This document shows, piece after piece, positions 1 to 8,399 of a stretch of 64,000 nt of DNA (position 1 is its first letter; each line of letters begins with the position of its first letter). The translations under genes were made by a program, and so were the position numbers. Below the pieces are notes generated by a model. That model saw only the letters and a list, made by a program, of their open reading frames with translations. It did not search any database and had not been told where the DNA came from. Location of the stretch: contig CAVTGY010000007.1 in assembly GCA_963734395.1 (NCBI GenBank), positions 744,001-808,000 of the forward strand, in the 5' to 3' direction. Origin of the DNA: Bog-756 sp963734395 (GTDB lineage Bacteria > Actinomycetota > Acidimicrobiia > Acidimicrobiales > RAAP-2).

Positions 1-1
1 G

Positions 2-331
2 GTCGAGGTCGCGAGCAATGCTTCCGTCGTCGACGAGGAGGCCCGCCTGCTGGCCCGGAGTCACCCTCGACTGTTGGCCAACGGACGCTGCACACGACCC
101 GCTCAGCTCGACTGCTCCTACCAGACCATCTGTGAAGGTTGCGGGTTCTTCGAGACCGGACCGGAGTTCATTCCGATCCTCCGTCGCCAGAAGGACAGCG
201 CGGTCGAACAAGCCGACTTCGAGAGGACACACATCTTTCAAGAGCTGATCGACGGTCTGACAACCGACAAGCCCCTCGGACGGAATGCTCAGCGCCAACT
301 GCCGGTCCACCGGCCCGATGATCGGAGTTGA
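2..331 (+). CDS. Tyrosine recombinase/integrase, C-terminal fragment (5' end outside window)
   Basis: This reading frame is open at the left edge and ends at a TGA at 329-331. The visible 109 residues contain a Cys-rich tail (CSYQTICEGCGFF) followed by a charged helix with RRQKDSAVEQ. As I recall, that tail is typical of the long tyrosine recombinases that accompany actinobacterial transposition modules, where it follows the catalytic domain. The catalytic Arg/His/Tyr residues would lie upstream, outside the window, so activity cannot be judged. It sits 1 kb from an IS110 element, which fits a mobile neighbourhood. The family call rests on recalled similarity of the tail only. Confidence 0.55.
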   Translation, partial: VEVASNASVVDEEARLLARSHPRLLANGRCTRPAQLDCSYQTICEGCGFFETGPEFIPILRRQKDSAVEQADFERTHIFQELIDGLTTDKPLGRNAQRQLPVHRPDDRS

Positions 332-453
332 GACGGATGCTCAGATCGTCATTTCTCGCGCACCACGCGCTGGACGGGAACCTCCATCCGTGCTTCCATG
401 ATCAAAGCCGAAGCCTGACGGATCACCCGTGTAACGGCACTTATGCCACAGGG

Positions 454-1017
454 CTAATAGTCCCCCTGCTCGACGCTTGCGATAGCCGCCAGCCATTTCG
501 CTGGTCTTAGCGTTGCCGGATCATCGGACCCGAGAGAGCGTTCACGAGCATCCCGAACATGCGTGAAGAGTGGCCTTGCCTCCTCGTACATTCCAGACTG
601 ATAGAGATTCACGGCTAGACGTTCTTCGGCCCCAAGAACATTCGGATCATCCGGCTCGAGGTGGCGTCTCTGTGCGGCGAGTACCTCTTCGTGAAGTAGT
701 CGAGCTTCGGCCAATCGTCCGCTTCGTTCCAGTTCAATTGCCAGGTGATGCCTCGCATTAGACGTCGGACCCCCGTCAGGCCCCCACCTGCGCACAGCTC
801 TAGCGACAATCTTTTCATGCAGCTCGATGAACTTCTCGAAGTCAGCAGGACTCTTGGGCGCAGGCTTGTATCGGTACGCCTTCTTCATGATCCAGACGAA
901 CCACGCTGGCCGGTGCCACCAGCCCGACCCGAAGGTCTGGGCCTCATCCTCACTGTCCACAAGAAACCTATCGGCCATCATCCACGCCCGGTTGAGGGAT
1001 GGGCTGCCCCTGACCAC
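454..1017 (-). CDS. Tetratricopeptide-repeat-like protein
   Basis: The product is 187 residues if the GTG at 1017 is used; Met13 or Met14 (about 981) are alternative starts and no ribosome site is decisive. Residues about 100-185 hold two helix pairs with TPR-like spacing (GRLAEARLLHEEVL and GMYEEARPLFTHV), each about 42 residues long, as in the TPR_10/TPR_12 type of repeat. There is no signal peptide. The N-terminal third has an aromatic stretch (WWHRPAWFVWIMKKAYRY) and is unique. It probably acts as a protein-protein interaction module, but the partner is unknown. It lies 33 bp downstream of a small zinc-motif gene on the same strand. Confidence 0.5.
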   Translation of the reverse strand: MVRGSPSLNRAWMMADRFLVDSEDEAQTFGSGWWHRPAWFVWIMKKAYRYKPAPKSPADFEKFIELHEKIVARAVRRWGPDGGPTSNARHHLAIELERSGRLAEARLLHEEVLAAQRRHLEPDDPNVLGAEERLAVNLYQSGMYEEARPLFTHVRDARERSLGSDDPATLRPAKWLAAIASVEQGDY

Positions 1018-1050
1018 CGGGTACGGGACGACCAGACACCCCAGGGACTC

Positions 1051-1245
1051 CTACTCATCAACTTCATATGTGACGTATCCGACGCCATCGCAGGTGGGGC
1101 AAGGACCATAGGCGCTGCCCATGCCTTTGCCTTCGGTCCTGATCATTCCAGGAAGCATTTTTCGTCCCCGACATTCGGGACAGCGACGACGGTGGTCCGG
1201 CGAAGGGGCCGTCTCCGGCTCGGAGTAATCGGGGACGTCAGGCAC
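1051..1245 (-). CDS. Small zinc-binding protein with DnaJ-like CxxC pairs
   Basis: The C-terminal half carries CPECRGRK and, about 25 residues later, CPTCDGVGYV. These are two CxxCxGxG-type knuckles like those of the DnaJ cysteine-rich domain, expected to bind one zinc. The frame is open upstream into the IS110 left end near 1270, so the original N-terminus may have been removed by the insertion. The 1245 GTG is only the first reasonable start outside the element. It is followed in the same direction by the TPR-like gene. The function is unknown. Confidence 0.4.
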   Translation of the reverse strand: MPDVPDYSEPETAPSPDHRRRCPECRGRKMLPGMIRTEGKGMGSAYGPCPTCDGVGYVTYEVDE

Positions 1246-1372
1246 CCAATCCAGAGTAAGCGACCGTGACCCCGATTCAGTATGGAACGGCCGGCTCCTC
1301 CGGAATCCGCATTTACGTGGATCATTCACTATGCAGTGAACGGAGCCGACATACGGAAGGAAGGAGCCAGCC

Positions 1373-2476
1373 GTGTCCAGTATTGCCCACCGAGGGTTCG
1401 TCCACCTGGGGATGGACGTCTCGAAGAACTCAATAGCCGTGGCGGTGTTGCCACCCGATCGTGACGTCGCTGAGGTCGACAAGATCTTCCACGACAGCGA
1501 CTCGGTTCGTCGCCTGGTCAAGCGGATCGGTCGCCCAAAGGGGATCTGGGCCTGCTACGAGGCGGGCCCGACCGGCTACGACCTCCAGCGTTTGCTCTCC
1601 TCGATGGGAGTGCGTTGCGACGTGGTGGCGCCGTCCCTGATTCCGAAAGGCTCGGGCGATCGGGTCAAGACCGACCGTCGTGACGCCAGGCGACTGGCCG
1701 GATTGCACCGGGCCGGCGAGCTCACCTCCGTCGCCATCCCCACACCGGCCCAAGAAGGCGTGCGCGACCTGTGCCGGACCCGTGGTGACATGGTCCAAGA
1801 CCTCACCCGGGCCCGTAACCGCCTGAGTGGGTTCCTGCTCCGCCACAGTGTGGTGTGGCGGGGAGGGTCGACCTGGACCGAACGCCACCGACGTTGGCTC
1901 GCCACCTTGTCCTTCGACGACCCCGCCATCGCCACCACCTACGCCCACTATCTGGCCACCGTGAAGCTGCGGGATACCGCCCTCGAGGCGGTCGAAGCAG
2001 ATCTCCTGTCCTGGTGCACATCGGAACCCTTCGGGGACCAGGTGCCACGCTTGGCCGCCTACCGCGGTGTGACCAGAATTGGCGCGCTGTGTCTGGCCGC
2101 CGAGGTGTTCGACTGGCGTCGTTTCCCCAAGGCCAGACCATTCATGAGCTTCACCGGCCTCGTACCCGGGGAGAACTCGACCGGTCTCTCCCAACGCCGG
2201 GGCTCGATCACCCGGGCCGGCAACGCCCACCTGCGGGGCCAACTCTGCGAAGCTGCCTGGGCCTACCAACACAGCCCCAACGTCGGTATCGGCATACGCG
2301 AGCGACAGAAAGACGTCCCGCCAGAGACCGTGGCCCGTTCGTGGTCAGCCCAAGTCCGGCTCTCCCGCCGGTTCCGGCAACTGGCTGCCCACAAGAACGT
2401 GCGCTCGGTGGTGGCTGCTGCCATCGCCCATGAGCTGGCCGGGTTCCTCTGGGCCGAGATGGTGGCCGAGGTCTGA
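1373..2476 (+). CDS. IS110-family transposase (DEDD recombinase)
   Basis: This is a 367-residue, full-length transposase with a RuvC-like N-terminal domain. The DEDD set is visible: Asp15 (GMDVSK), Glu63 (YEAGP), Asp101 and Asp104 (KTDRRDARRLA). The C-terminal Transposase_20 region contains SFTGLVPGENSTG followed by RGSITRAGNAHLR, which includes the conserved serine segment used in strand exchange. It starts at a GTG preceded by GGAAGGAAGGAG. The protein is expected to act with an element-encoded RNA. It differs clearly from the two other IS110 transposases in this window, so it represents a separate element type. Confidence 0.93.
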   Translation: MSSIAHRGFVHLGMDVSKNSIAVAVLPPDRDVAEVDKIFHDSDSVRRLVKRIGRPKGIWACYEAGPTGYDLQRLLSSMGVRCDVVAPSLIPKGSGDRVKTDRRDARRLAGLHRAGELTSVAIPTPAQEGVRDLCRTRGDMVQDLTRARNRLSGFLLRHSVVWRGGSTWTERHRRWLATLSFDDPAIATTYAHYLATVKLRDTALEAVEADLLSWCTSEPFGDQVPRLAAYRGVTRIGALCLAAEVFDWRRFPKARPFMSFTGLVPGENSTGLSQRRGSITRAGNAHLRGQLCEAAWAYQHSPNVGIGIRERQKDVPPETVARSWSAQVRLSRRFRQLAAHKNVRSVVAAAIAHELAGFLWAEMVAEV

Positions 2477-2590
2477 GCACGATGATCTTCCCGTCGATCA
2501 GCGCGCGATCGGCGCCGCGTCTGGTCGAGCCCTCCACGACGCGCCGGAGCTCCGCCGCAGCAGATCCGATCCTCGCCGGTGTTATGCCCA

Positions 2591-2612
2591 CCATCCCTCC
2601 TTGGGAGGGTGG
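2591..2612. repeat. Hairpin downstream of the IS110 transposase
   Basis: CCATCCCTCC (2591-2600) can pair with GGAGGGTGG (2604-2612) around a three-base loop, with one bulged base. It lies in the long non-coding 3' part of the element. It could be a transcription terminator or part of an IS-encoded guide RNA. Confidence 0.4.
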
Positions 2613-2777
2613 CACGGGCGCCCTGATTCAGAGGCAACCAACTGCGAATGGCTTTACTGCGATTTCGATACGCGTACATCATCGTGGCGGTTCTCCGATC
2701 CACTGCGCTCCGGCGCGTCGTCGATGGCTTGCCCGGTCGCCACCAATAACCGCACGGGGAGCCGAGTAGCAGCCTCC

Positions 2778-2843
2778 GCCCCGACGTCAACACCGTTCGT
2801 CCTCACCCTTCGGGCTGCAGGCGCTCCGTGTTGACGTCGGGGC
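2778..2843. repeat. 16-bp perfect inverted repeat, 34-base spacer
   Basis: GCCCCGACGTCAACAC at 2778-2793 is matched exactly by its reverse complement at 2828-2843. It lies about 300 bp after the IS110 transposase stop and 300 bp before the next gene. It may be the subterminal inverted repeat or RNA stem of the element's right end, or a large terminator. No T tract follows. Confidence 0.55.
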
Positions 2844-3143
2844 CCCGTCGACTGCTCAAGGACAATCAGGCGCCGCACCTCTGGTGCGTCGCGACCAAAA
2901 GACAGTGAAAAGGACCACAGCGCTGGGGGTTGACAGGCCGTTCCACATCATTCACCGGCTCGGAGCGCCTTATCGACCGGCATGTGTCTTGCTGGTAGCT
3001 CACTGCCCATGCACGATTGGGGCACCTAGCTCTCTCCCTGGAAGGCGGGCAGGGCAGGCCAAGTGACACGCCTTTCAGAGGACCCACTTTCCTTGGAAGC
3101 GCCTGCGCGCGAGCCTGTAGCGATGACCAAAGAAGGGAGAGCC
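2844..3143. other. Non-coding stretch between IS110 and the DUF899 gene
   Basis: No convincing gene is seen on either strand. The last 25 bases carry the ribosome site AGAAGGGAG for the start at 3144. An in-frame ATG at 3123 lacks a ribosome site. Confidence 0.4.
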
Positions 3144-3836
3144 ATGAAGACACCGCCGATCGTCTCGCGGAAGGAGTGGTTCGCCGCACGAGAGAAGATC
3201 CTGCCCAAGGAGAAGGAGTTGGTCCGCGTCCGGGACGCGCTCGCGGCTGAACGCCGACGGATGCCCTGGATGGCCATTAACAAGGAATATTGGTTCGACG
3301 GTCCCGCCGGACGGGTGAGCCTCACGGACCTTTTCGAGGGACTGCGTCAGCTCATCGTCTACCGCGCCTTCTACGGACCTGACGTGACGACATTAGCAGA
3401 GGGCGGCTCGTACCCCGAGAGGGCGTGCGTCGGGTGTTCCCTCGGCGCCGACCAAGTCGCGCACCCTGGCCACTTGCGTGCGAGAAACACGGCGCTTGCG
3501 TTTGCATCGCGCGCCCCTCAGGCTGACATCGAGCACTTGAAAAAGCGCCACGGCTGGGAGCACATCCCCTGGTACACGATCACCGACGACTTCGATAAGG
3601 ACTTCGACGTCGACCAGTGGCACGGTACCAACGCGTTCATCCGGGAGGGTGACCAGATCTTCCGCACCTACTTCATCGACCTTCGAGGCGACGAGCAGAT
3701 GGGTGGGACTTGGAACTACCTCGACATCACGGCGCTTGGTCGTCAGGAAGACTGGGAGGACTCGCCCGAGGGGTATCCGCAGACTCCGCCATATCAATGG
3801 TGGAACTACCACGACGCTTACAAGACCGGAACGTAG
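3144..3836 (+). CDS. DUF899 family thioredoxin-like protein
   Basis: The product is 230 residues, starting at an ATG six bases after GAAGGGAG; the upstream in-frame extension lacks a ribosome site. The family pattern is clear: an N-terminal helix with EKELVRVRDALAAERRRMPW, then FDGPAGRVSLTDLFEG and QLIVYRAFYGPD, a CVGC motif, FASRAPQADIEHLKKRHGW, and the C-terminal TWNYLDITALGRQEDWEDSP. DUF899 proteins have a thioredoxin-like fold and are cytosolic. Their reaction is not established. The CxxC here keeps a possible redox pair. It is convergent with a nitroreductase-like gene. Confidence 0.85.
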   Translation: MKTPPIVSRKEWFAAREKILPKEKELVRVRDALAAERRRMPWMAINKEYWFDGPAGRVSLTDLFEGLRQLIVYRAFYGPDVTTLAEGGSYPERACVGCSLGADQVAHPGHLRARNTALAFASRAPQADIEHLKKRHGWEHIPWYTITDDFDKDFDVDQWHGTNAFIREGDQIFRTYFIDLRGDEQMGGTWNYLDITALGRQEDWEDSPEGYPQTPPYQWWNYHDAYKTGT

Positions 3837-3928
3837 GATTAGCACATGACACCAATGACAGTGGGACACTCCGGCACCCTCGGCCCGGACAGTTACACCG
3901 AAACACCGACTGTGCGCTGCCCGAAACC

Positions 3929-4354
3929 CTAGGAGCTCGGTCTGGGCGTCAGGATCATCAGGGGGATAATGCGCTCGGTCTTCCGCGCAATGTCAGTGAG
4001 CTGTGGATAGCGCTCTGCTGCTCTCGCGAACAGTTGGTCGCGCTCGTCGCCGGTGGCCTCCTCCGCTACGACGTCAATCGTCCCGCTACTGACCTCGATC
4101 CTCGTGGCCGGGTGCTCCTTTAGGTTGTGGTACCAGGCTGGATGCTTCGGTGCTCCTCCGTTCGCGGCCCAGATAAAGTAGCGCCGATCGTCGGGCAGGT
4201 ACACGACTGGGTTGACGCGGCTCACACCGGACATCGCTCCGGTGTGGTGGAGCAAAAGAAGCGGCGTTTCCTCCCACATGCCGCCGACTCGTCCGCTGTT
4301 GGCCCGAAATTCACCGATCACTTTGGCGTTGTACTCATCGGATGATTCAACCAT
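3929..4354 (-). CDS. F420/FMN-dependent nitroreductase family protein (DDN type)
   Basis: This 141-residue protein is of the deazaflavin-dependent nitroreductase (DUF385) family. Visible signatures are FRANSGRVGGMWEETPLLLLHHTG near the N-terminus (read in parts), then NPVVYLPDD, AANGGAPKHPAWYHNLKEHP and a C-terminal YPQLTDIARKTERIIPLMIL. Such split-barrel proteins bind F420 or a similar flavin and reduce quinones or nitro compounds. I chose the ATG at 4354 because GGGAGGGG lies five bases upstream; an ATG 51 bp earlier has no such site. It is followed upstream on the same strand by an SRPBCC protein. Confidence 0.85.
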   Translation of the reverse strand: MVESSDEYNAKVIGEFRANSGRVGGMWEETPLLLLHHTGAMSGVSRVNPVVYLPDDRRYFIWAANGGAPKHPAWYHNLKEHPATRIEVSSGTIDVVAEEATGDERDQLFARAAERYPQLTDIARKTERIIPLMILTPRPSS

Positions 4355-4450
4355 TGGGCCCCTCCCATCCTCATCGTCGCCTTGGCTTTGAGGGCGATCA
4401 GCCATCCCGACCGTCTGTGACCAAGTGCTCCTCGTTCTGGCTGCGCACCC

Positions 4451-4972
4451 CTACGAGGTCCGCAGCGTCGAATCAGTCTCAAGGACAGTCTTGAGACTGG
4501 AAAGAACGGCAGGCCATCCCTCAGAAATGGCTTGGAGAACATTGCTACCGGGCTCGAACCCGTCGTGGACAACCGTGAGCTTTACGACCCCGTGCCCGAC
4601 GTCCTCAATGTCGAAGGCCACGTTGGAACGGGGTTCAGCCCGCCATGCATCAGCAGTGGCTTCGTCCATCCCGACCTCGGCGGCCCATTCGGGCGTAATC
4701 GTGTGCCAGGTGTAGGCCAGCCGGCGGTGGGGATCGGACTCGAGGATCACCTGTTGGGGATCGCTCACGACAAGCCCGACTTCATCGTGCGCCATGTCGT
4801 AGGTGGAGCCCTTCTTCCAGTCCGATTGAAAGGTCTTCTCACCAGCCCTTTGGTGCCGCCAATAGCGCTTCATGAGCGCGGGGTCGGTGAGGCCCTGCCA
4901 GACCCGCTCGGGCGTGGCCTGAATGTAGATCGGGTAGGTGAAGCTGGTCATCTGGTCGCTGCGTGCAGCCAT
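4451..4972 (-). CDS. SRPBCC/AHSA1-like ligand-binding protein
   Basis: This is a 173-residue protein of the START/Bet v1-like SRPBCC superfamily. It shows the AHSA1 pattern: an N-terminal strand YPIYIQATPERVWQGLTD, MKRYWRH, a mid-protein YTWHTITPEW, and the C-terminal helix with GFEPGSNVLQAISEGWPAVLSSLKTVLE. Members bind hydrophobic ligands in a deep cavity, and many actinobacterial ones are paired with ArsR regulators. None is seen here. Met8 is an alternative start. It precedes the nitroreductase-like gene on the same strand with a 96-bp gap, so co-transcription is possible. Confidence 0.8.
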   Translation of the reverse strand: MAARSDQMTSFTYPIYIQATPERVWQGLTDPALMKRYWRHQRAGEKTFQSDWKKGSTYDMAHDEVGLVVSDPQQVILESDPHRRLAYTWHTITPEWAAEVGMDEATADAWRAEPRSNVAFDIEDVGHGVVKLTVVHDGFEPGSNVLQAISEGWPAVLSSLKTVLETDSTLRTS

Positions 4973-5158
4973 TGCCTAGCCTCCAATCGTCGGTCGCCCA
5001 GTTGAGATGTACTGCGATCGGACATATCTACCCATGGTCGAGTGATCCAACCTCGCAATGATAGGGCCGCCTCCGAACATCGGGTATGCCCGCCTCCAGC
5101 AGCACGTTTGGGCAGGGGATCGTGTCATCATCTGTGAAAGCTGCTCCGGAGGTGATAC

Positions 5159-5431
5159 GTGGCCCATGCCGCAGTGATTCGCGTGAAGATCGACCCAGAC
5201 TCAAATCTTGAACACAGACACTCGATTCTCAATCAATTCGTGATACCAGAAGCCAGAGTGTTGCCTGGGTTTGAGAATGGGATATGGATGAATGACGGGA
5301 GCGGAACTGGCACCTGCATCGTCGTCTTTGACACCGCAGAGCACGCTACGGCTGCGATCGTGCCGCTGACGCCACCAGGAGGTCCACCAGTCATCGGCAG
5401 TGAGGTTCAGGAGGTCGAGGTCCAGGTGTAG
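5159..5431 (+). CDS. Small ferredoxin-fold (ABM-like) protein
   Basis: This 90-residue protein starts at a GTG placed directly after an exceptionally strong ribosome site (GGAGGTGAT). The pattern AAVIRVKID...PGFENGIWMNDGSGTGTCIVVFDTAEHA (given in part) fits the dimeric alpha/beta barrel of antibiotic-biosynthesis-monooxygenase-like proteins. These are small homodimeric enzymes or ligand carriers. No catalytic residue can be assigned. It is divergent from the SRPBCC gene, with 186 bp between them, and is followed by a strong hairpin at 5550-5582. Confidence 0.65.
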   Translation: MAHAAVIRVKIDPDSNLEHRHSILNQFVIPEARVLPGFENGIWMNDGSGTGTCIVVFDTAEHATAAIVPLTPPGGPPVIGSEVQEVEVQV

Positions 5432-5549
5432 GGGGTGTCCCAGATCAACGGGAGTGTGTATCGCCACCCTGAAAGTCTCAGATGGAATCAACCGGGTCTG
5501 TCAGCGGCTGCGCAACGGAGTAGCCGCCATCTCGTGGATGATTCTGTGC

Positions 5550-5582
5550 CCATTCCGCCGCCTCCTTCAAGGAGGGGAATGG
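5550..5582. terminator. Two-part hairpin downstream of the ABM-like gene
   Basis: The outer arms CCATTCC (5550-5556) and GGAATGG (5576-5582) enclose inner arms CCTCCTT and AAGGAGG (5561-5567 / 5569-5575). There is a four-base bulge on one side. No T run follows, as is common for high-GC actinobacterial terminators. The rest of 5432-5904 shows no gene. Confidence 0.4.
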
Positions 5583-5904
5583 ACCAACGATCAACTCCGG
5601 CGCCGTGTTTGCCGGACCCCTGAGGACGACTGCGCTCATGCCATGAAATGTTACTGACTGAGAGGGCTCCGACGGGTGTAAGCGTGCCCCCCATCACCGG
5701 GTCAGGGTCGCGTTATCTGCGCTGGGACGCAGGAGATGCTCGCGATGAGCTAACAGCCCATGTACGGCACGACTGGACGGTCTGGCGCAGCTGTCCGACT
5801 TAGATCCGGGAGCGCCGCACGATCATTGCGAGGCGACCCAAGAGCGGCGCCTGGGATGCCAGAACTCCTGGAGTACCGCAAGATTGTAAACCAGAATATG
5901 GACC

Positions 5905-6468
5905 ATGGGCACAAATAAGGATGCCAAGGACACCAAGCGAGCCGCAATGCTGCTGGCTGACGCTATGGACCGACTTCAGGCGCTTTTCATTGAGACAACT
6001 CAAGCTCGTCTCGGGTCGGGGCCACCCATTGACTACGACGAGTGGGATAGACGCAAACAAGAAGCCCTTGCCCGACGAGAGATCGCGGGAGATATCGCGA
6101 ACCAACTTGAATCGAGGGTGCCACAAGGTGTCATAGATCAACCCAAGTTTCGCCGTTCCCCCACATACCTGTTCTATGTCGCGTCCCGGCGGGGCTTGGC
6201 AAAGCAGTTCTCAGCGGTGGACATCATGAACATATCCACCATGCTGTTATGGGTAGCCGAAGACGAGGATGAGGCAGAGGGGCGGCAGGTGTTTAGAGAG
6301 CCAGGCCCATTGTCCGAGGAGTTAGCCGCGAGGCAAGGAGCGGGCGGGCTCAACCGGTCAGCGATACACCTCGCGGGCTACGTAGCGCTTGAGCATGCGG
6401 ATGATCTCGCGCTTGGAGCGACCCTCCTTCATTCGGCGCTCCATGTAGGACTGGGTTTCGGGATCTGA
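5905..6468 (+). pseudogene. Hypothetical protein truncated by an IS110 element
   Basis: The first 125-130 residues read as a normal soluble helical protein (ATG 5905; for example IDYDEWDRRKQEALARREIAG and RRSPTYLFYVASRRGLAKQF). From about 6280-6300 the DNA becomes similar to the right end of the IS110 copy at 8.8 kb. The remaining reading frame, to 6468, is simply antisense to the transposase. The natural C-terminus is therefore lost, and the present stop belongs to the element. No family was recognised. Confidence 0.55.
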
Positions 6469-7390
6469 GGCCAGTCTGGAGATCACGATGACCCAGAGGG
6501 CCCGGTTGGCCTGGCGGTCCCCGCCTCGGTTGAGCCGGTGACGGGTCACTTTGCCCGAGGAGGCCTGGAGTGGTGATACCCCGCACAGGTGGGCCCAGGC
6601 CGCCTCCGATCGCAGCCGTTCCGGGTTGTCACCAGCGGTCACGAGCAGGGTGGCCGCAGTGTCGATACCGACTCCATAGACGTTCAGGAGTTCGGGAGCG
6701 TGAGTCTCGAGGAGCGGAGTGATCCGGTCGTCGAGTCGAGCAACCTCTTCGTCGAGCTCGCCGATGCGATGGGCCAGCGACGACAGCGCCACCTTGGTGG
6801 CTGCGGTCACAGTGTCGCTCGACTGCGCTGGCCGAAGGCCTTTGGCGGCGACAATGAACTGCGGGGTGGGTAGTCCTTTGATGCGACATTGGAGCTGGTC
6901 AGGAGCCGTGAAGGTCAGCTTGCGCATCTGGGTGAGGGCCTTGACCCTGGCCTGGCGAGCCGACCGTTTGGCAACCACGAGGACCCGGATGGCCTCGACC
7001 GCTCCGTCTCTGCTCTTGGCGTGGCCGTGGGCTCTCCCCGACAGGGCAGCTCGCGCTGCCGCAACGGCATCGATCGGATCGGACTTGCCTTGGCGACGCC
7101 GATCCTGTCTGTTGTGTCGATCAACCTCAATCACCTCGACACCTGCCTGGGCAAGAAACCGGGCCAGGCCGGCACCGTAGGAACCGGTCCCTTCCACACC
7201 CACCTTGCCAACTGCCCCGAAGCCGGCCAGCCACGAAAACAGGGCCGAATAGCCGTCGGGTGTGGCATCGAAACGATTCGGTGCCGAGTAGTCCGCCGAC
7301 CTCATCCAAGGCGGCGGCCACATGGACCTCGCCATGGGTGTCGATTCCGCCAGTGATTGCACGCGCAGCTTCTACGATGGTCACGGCCAT
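6358..7390 (-). pseudogene. IS110-family transposase, frameshifted (copy A)
   Basis: The product starts at ATG 7390 with MAVTIVEAARAITGGIDTHG. One extra base near 7275 moves the frame just after GLLGTESF; the other frame then continues with DATPDGYSALFSW through to the end at 6358. With the shift removed the product is about 344 residues and keeps the catalytic Asp (GGIDTH), Glu (VGVEGTGSYG) and KSDPIDA. It is clearly homologous to the intact copy at 8748-9905. It is probably inactive unless the extra base is a sequencing error. Confidence 0.85.
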
Positions 7391-7595
7391 CCCTTCCTTT
7401 CCTTAAGTTGGTTGAGGGGTGGCTCGGCCGTCCCGGAAAGGAGTGACGGTGCGGGTCGATCTGCTCGTAACAGACCGGCCCATCACCCCCTCTGGAACGG
7501 GGCGCGCCGCGCCTCGATTCTGTTGGTCCAGAATCTCCGACCGACGGAGTGCAGATGCAGAGCTGCATCCACGTGATCTGAAGTCAGGTCGAGGA
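7391..7595 (-). ncRNA. Candidate IS110 bridge RNA region, copy A
   Basis: This is the non-coding DNA directly upstream of the copy A transposase, conserved with 9906-10105. Two stem-loops are supported by compensatory changes between copies. In the first, TCTG/CAGA (7460-7463 / 7471-7474) is CCTG/CAGG in copy B. In the second, GATGCAG/CTGCATC (7554-7560 / 7563-7569) is GACATCT/AGATGTC in copy B. IS110-group elements are known to encode a structured bridge RNA here that pairs with target and donor DNA. RNA limits are not defined. Confidence 0.5.
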
Positions 7596-7697
7596 CCCTG
7601 GTGCTCCCGAAATTACAAAGGACCAGCCACTCGGCGGTGGATCCTCACGGAGGCTCAACAACATCATTGGTGTTTAGGGGCAGGCAACCGCGGTGGT

Positions 7698-8399
7698 CTA
7701 CGGGATCGGCGGCGAGGTCACAATCTGGATAACGGCCACGATCATCATCAATCCCCCCAGGGCGACCAGGCCAACCCGGATGCGAAAGAAGCGGAAGTGA
7801 CCGCTGATCCCGATCAGGAACAGAATGGTGGCGAGGTAGATGGTGTCTCGGACGTAGTTGTCCGAATTGGATCCCGCCTGCACGCCAAGTGTGTACCCCT
7901 CGGTGGCCTTGGTGTCCAGGGCGGTCGAGGCAGCAAGCTCGGGTTGCTTGTACTGGGGCATGTAGGTGGGCCCGGGGGGCGCAAGCGCATTGGTGAAGGG
8001 ATCGGTGGCCAGCCACGCGTCGAAGGCAACCTTGAATGCCGGGCGAAAGCGCCGCACAGCGACCGCCTCAGCCGTGGTGTCCCCGGTGACGTAGGCCGTG
8101 AACCAGGTGTTGAAGGTTGTCGAGTCGAAGTTGCGTGTGTCCTGCGCGTCCAAAGCGGCTCTGTTTGCCTCGGTTCGGGCCGCCGATGCGGCGGCCAATC
8201 GGACCGACGACTCCGTGCCCCATTTAGCCGAGGCATATCCCGTGTACGCGGCAAGTAGGGCGACGACGGCCAGCATCACCGCCTCGATGATGGACAGGGT
8301 TCGGTCATGGCTCCGCGTGCCATCGCCGGTGTCCGATTCGTCACCGTTGTACTCATGTCCGGCCGAGTGCTTCTTGTGACGAGAGATTTCCCCAGCCAT
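7698..8399 (-). CDS. Membrane protein with three predicted transmembrane segments
   Basis: This 233-residue protein has one transmembrane segment near residues 35-55 (IIEAVMLAVVALLAAYTGYA), an extracytoplasmic domain of about 110 residues, and two C-terminal segments (TIYLATILFLIGISGHF and VGLVALGGLMMIVAVIQIV). A charged His/Lys-rich N-terminus precedes the first segment. The family is unknown; the arrangement resembles DUF4337-like proteins, but I cannot confirm that. ATG 8399 is preceded by GGGCGAG; another ATG lies 27 bp upstream. The gene is the only one between two related IS110 copies. Confidence 0.65.
   Translation of the reverse strand: MAGEISRHKKHSAGHEYNGDESDTGDGTRSHDRTLSIIEAVMLAVVALLAAYTGYASAKWGTESSVRLAAASAARTEANRAALDAQDTRNFDSTTFNTWFTAYVTGDTTAEAVAVRRFRPAFKVAFDAWLATDPFTNALAPPGPTYMPQYKQPELAASTALDTKATEGYTLGVQAGSNSDNYVRDTIYLATILFLIGISGHFRFFRIRVGLVALGGLMMIVAVIQIVTSPPIP

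Larger units (their letters stand above)
1270..2860 (+). mobile_element. IS110-family insertion sequence (first copy, ends approximate)
   Basis: The element is defined by its intact transposase (1373-2476). It has about 100 bp of non-coding DNA upstream and about 390 bp downstream. A long non-coding 3' end is the layout described for the IS1111 subgroup, whose bridge-RNA region lies after the transposase. That downstream stretch contains a hairpin (2591-2612) and a 16-bp perfect inverted repeat (2778-2793 / 2828-2843). IS110 elements lack classical terminal repeats, so the ends cannot be fixed from one copy. The limits given are estimates. Confidence 0.5.
6285..7600 (-). mobile_element. IS110-family insertion sequence, copy A (ends approximate)
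   Basis: This element resembles the one at 8835-10110. Similarity begins on the left around GAGCCAGGCCCA (about 6298) and ends on the right around AAGTCAGG (about 7585). The transposase is frameshifted. About 200 bp of conserved non-coding DNA lies upstream of it, the arrangement of IS110-group elements whose bridge RNA is encoded ahead of the transposase. Exact ends would need an empty-site comparison. Confidence 0.65.

Noticed and set aside
1430..2272. Minus-strand frame of 280 codons inside the first IS110 transposase
   Set aside because: It is antisense to an intact transposase, Gly/Pro/His-rich and without domain features.
2778..2843. The 16-bp inverted repeat as an integron attC site
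   Set aside because: It lacks the GTTRRRY/RYYYAAC core consensus and no integron integrase is seen.
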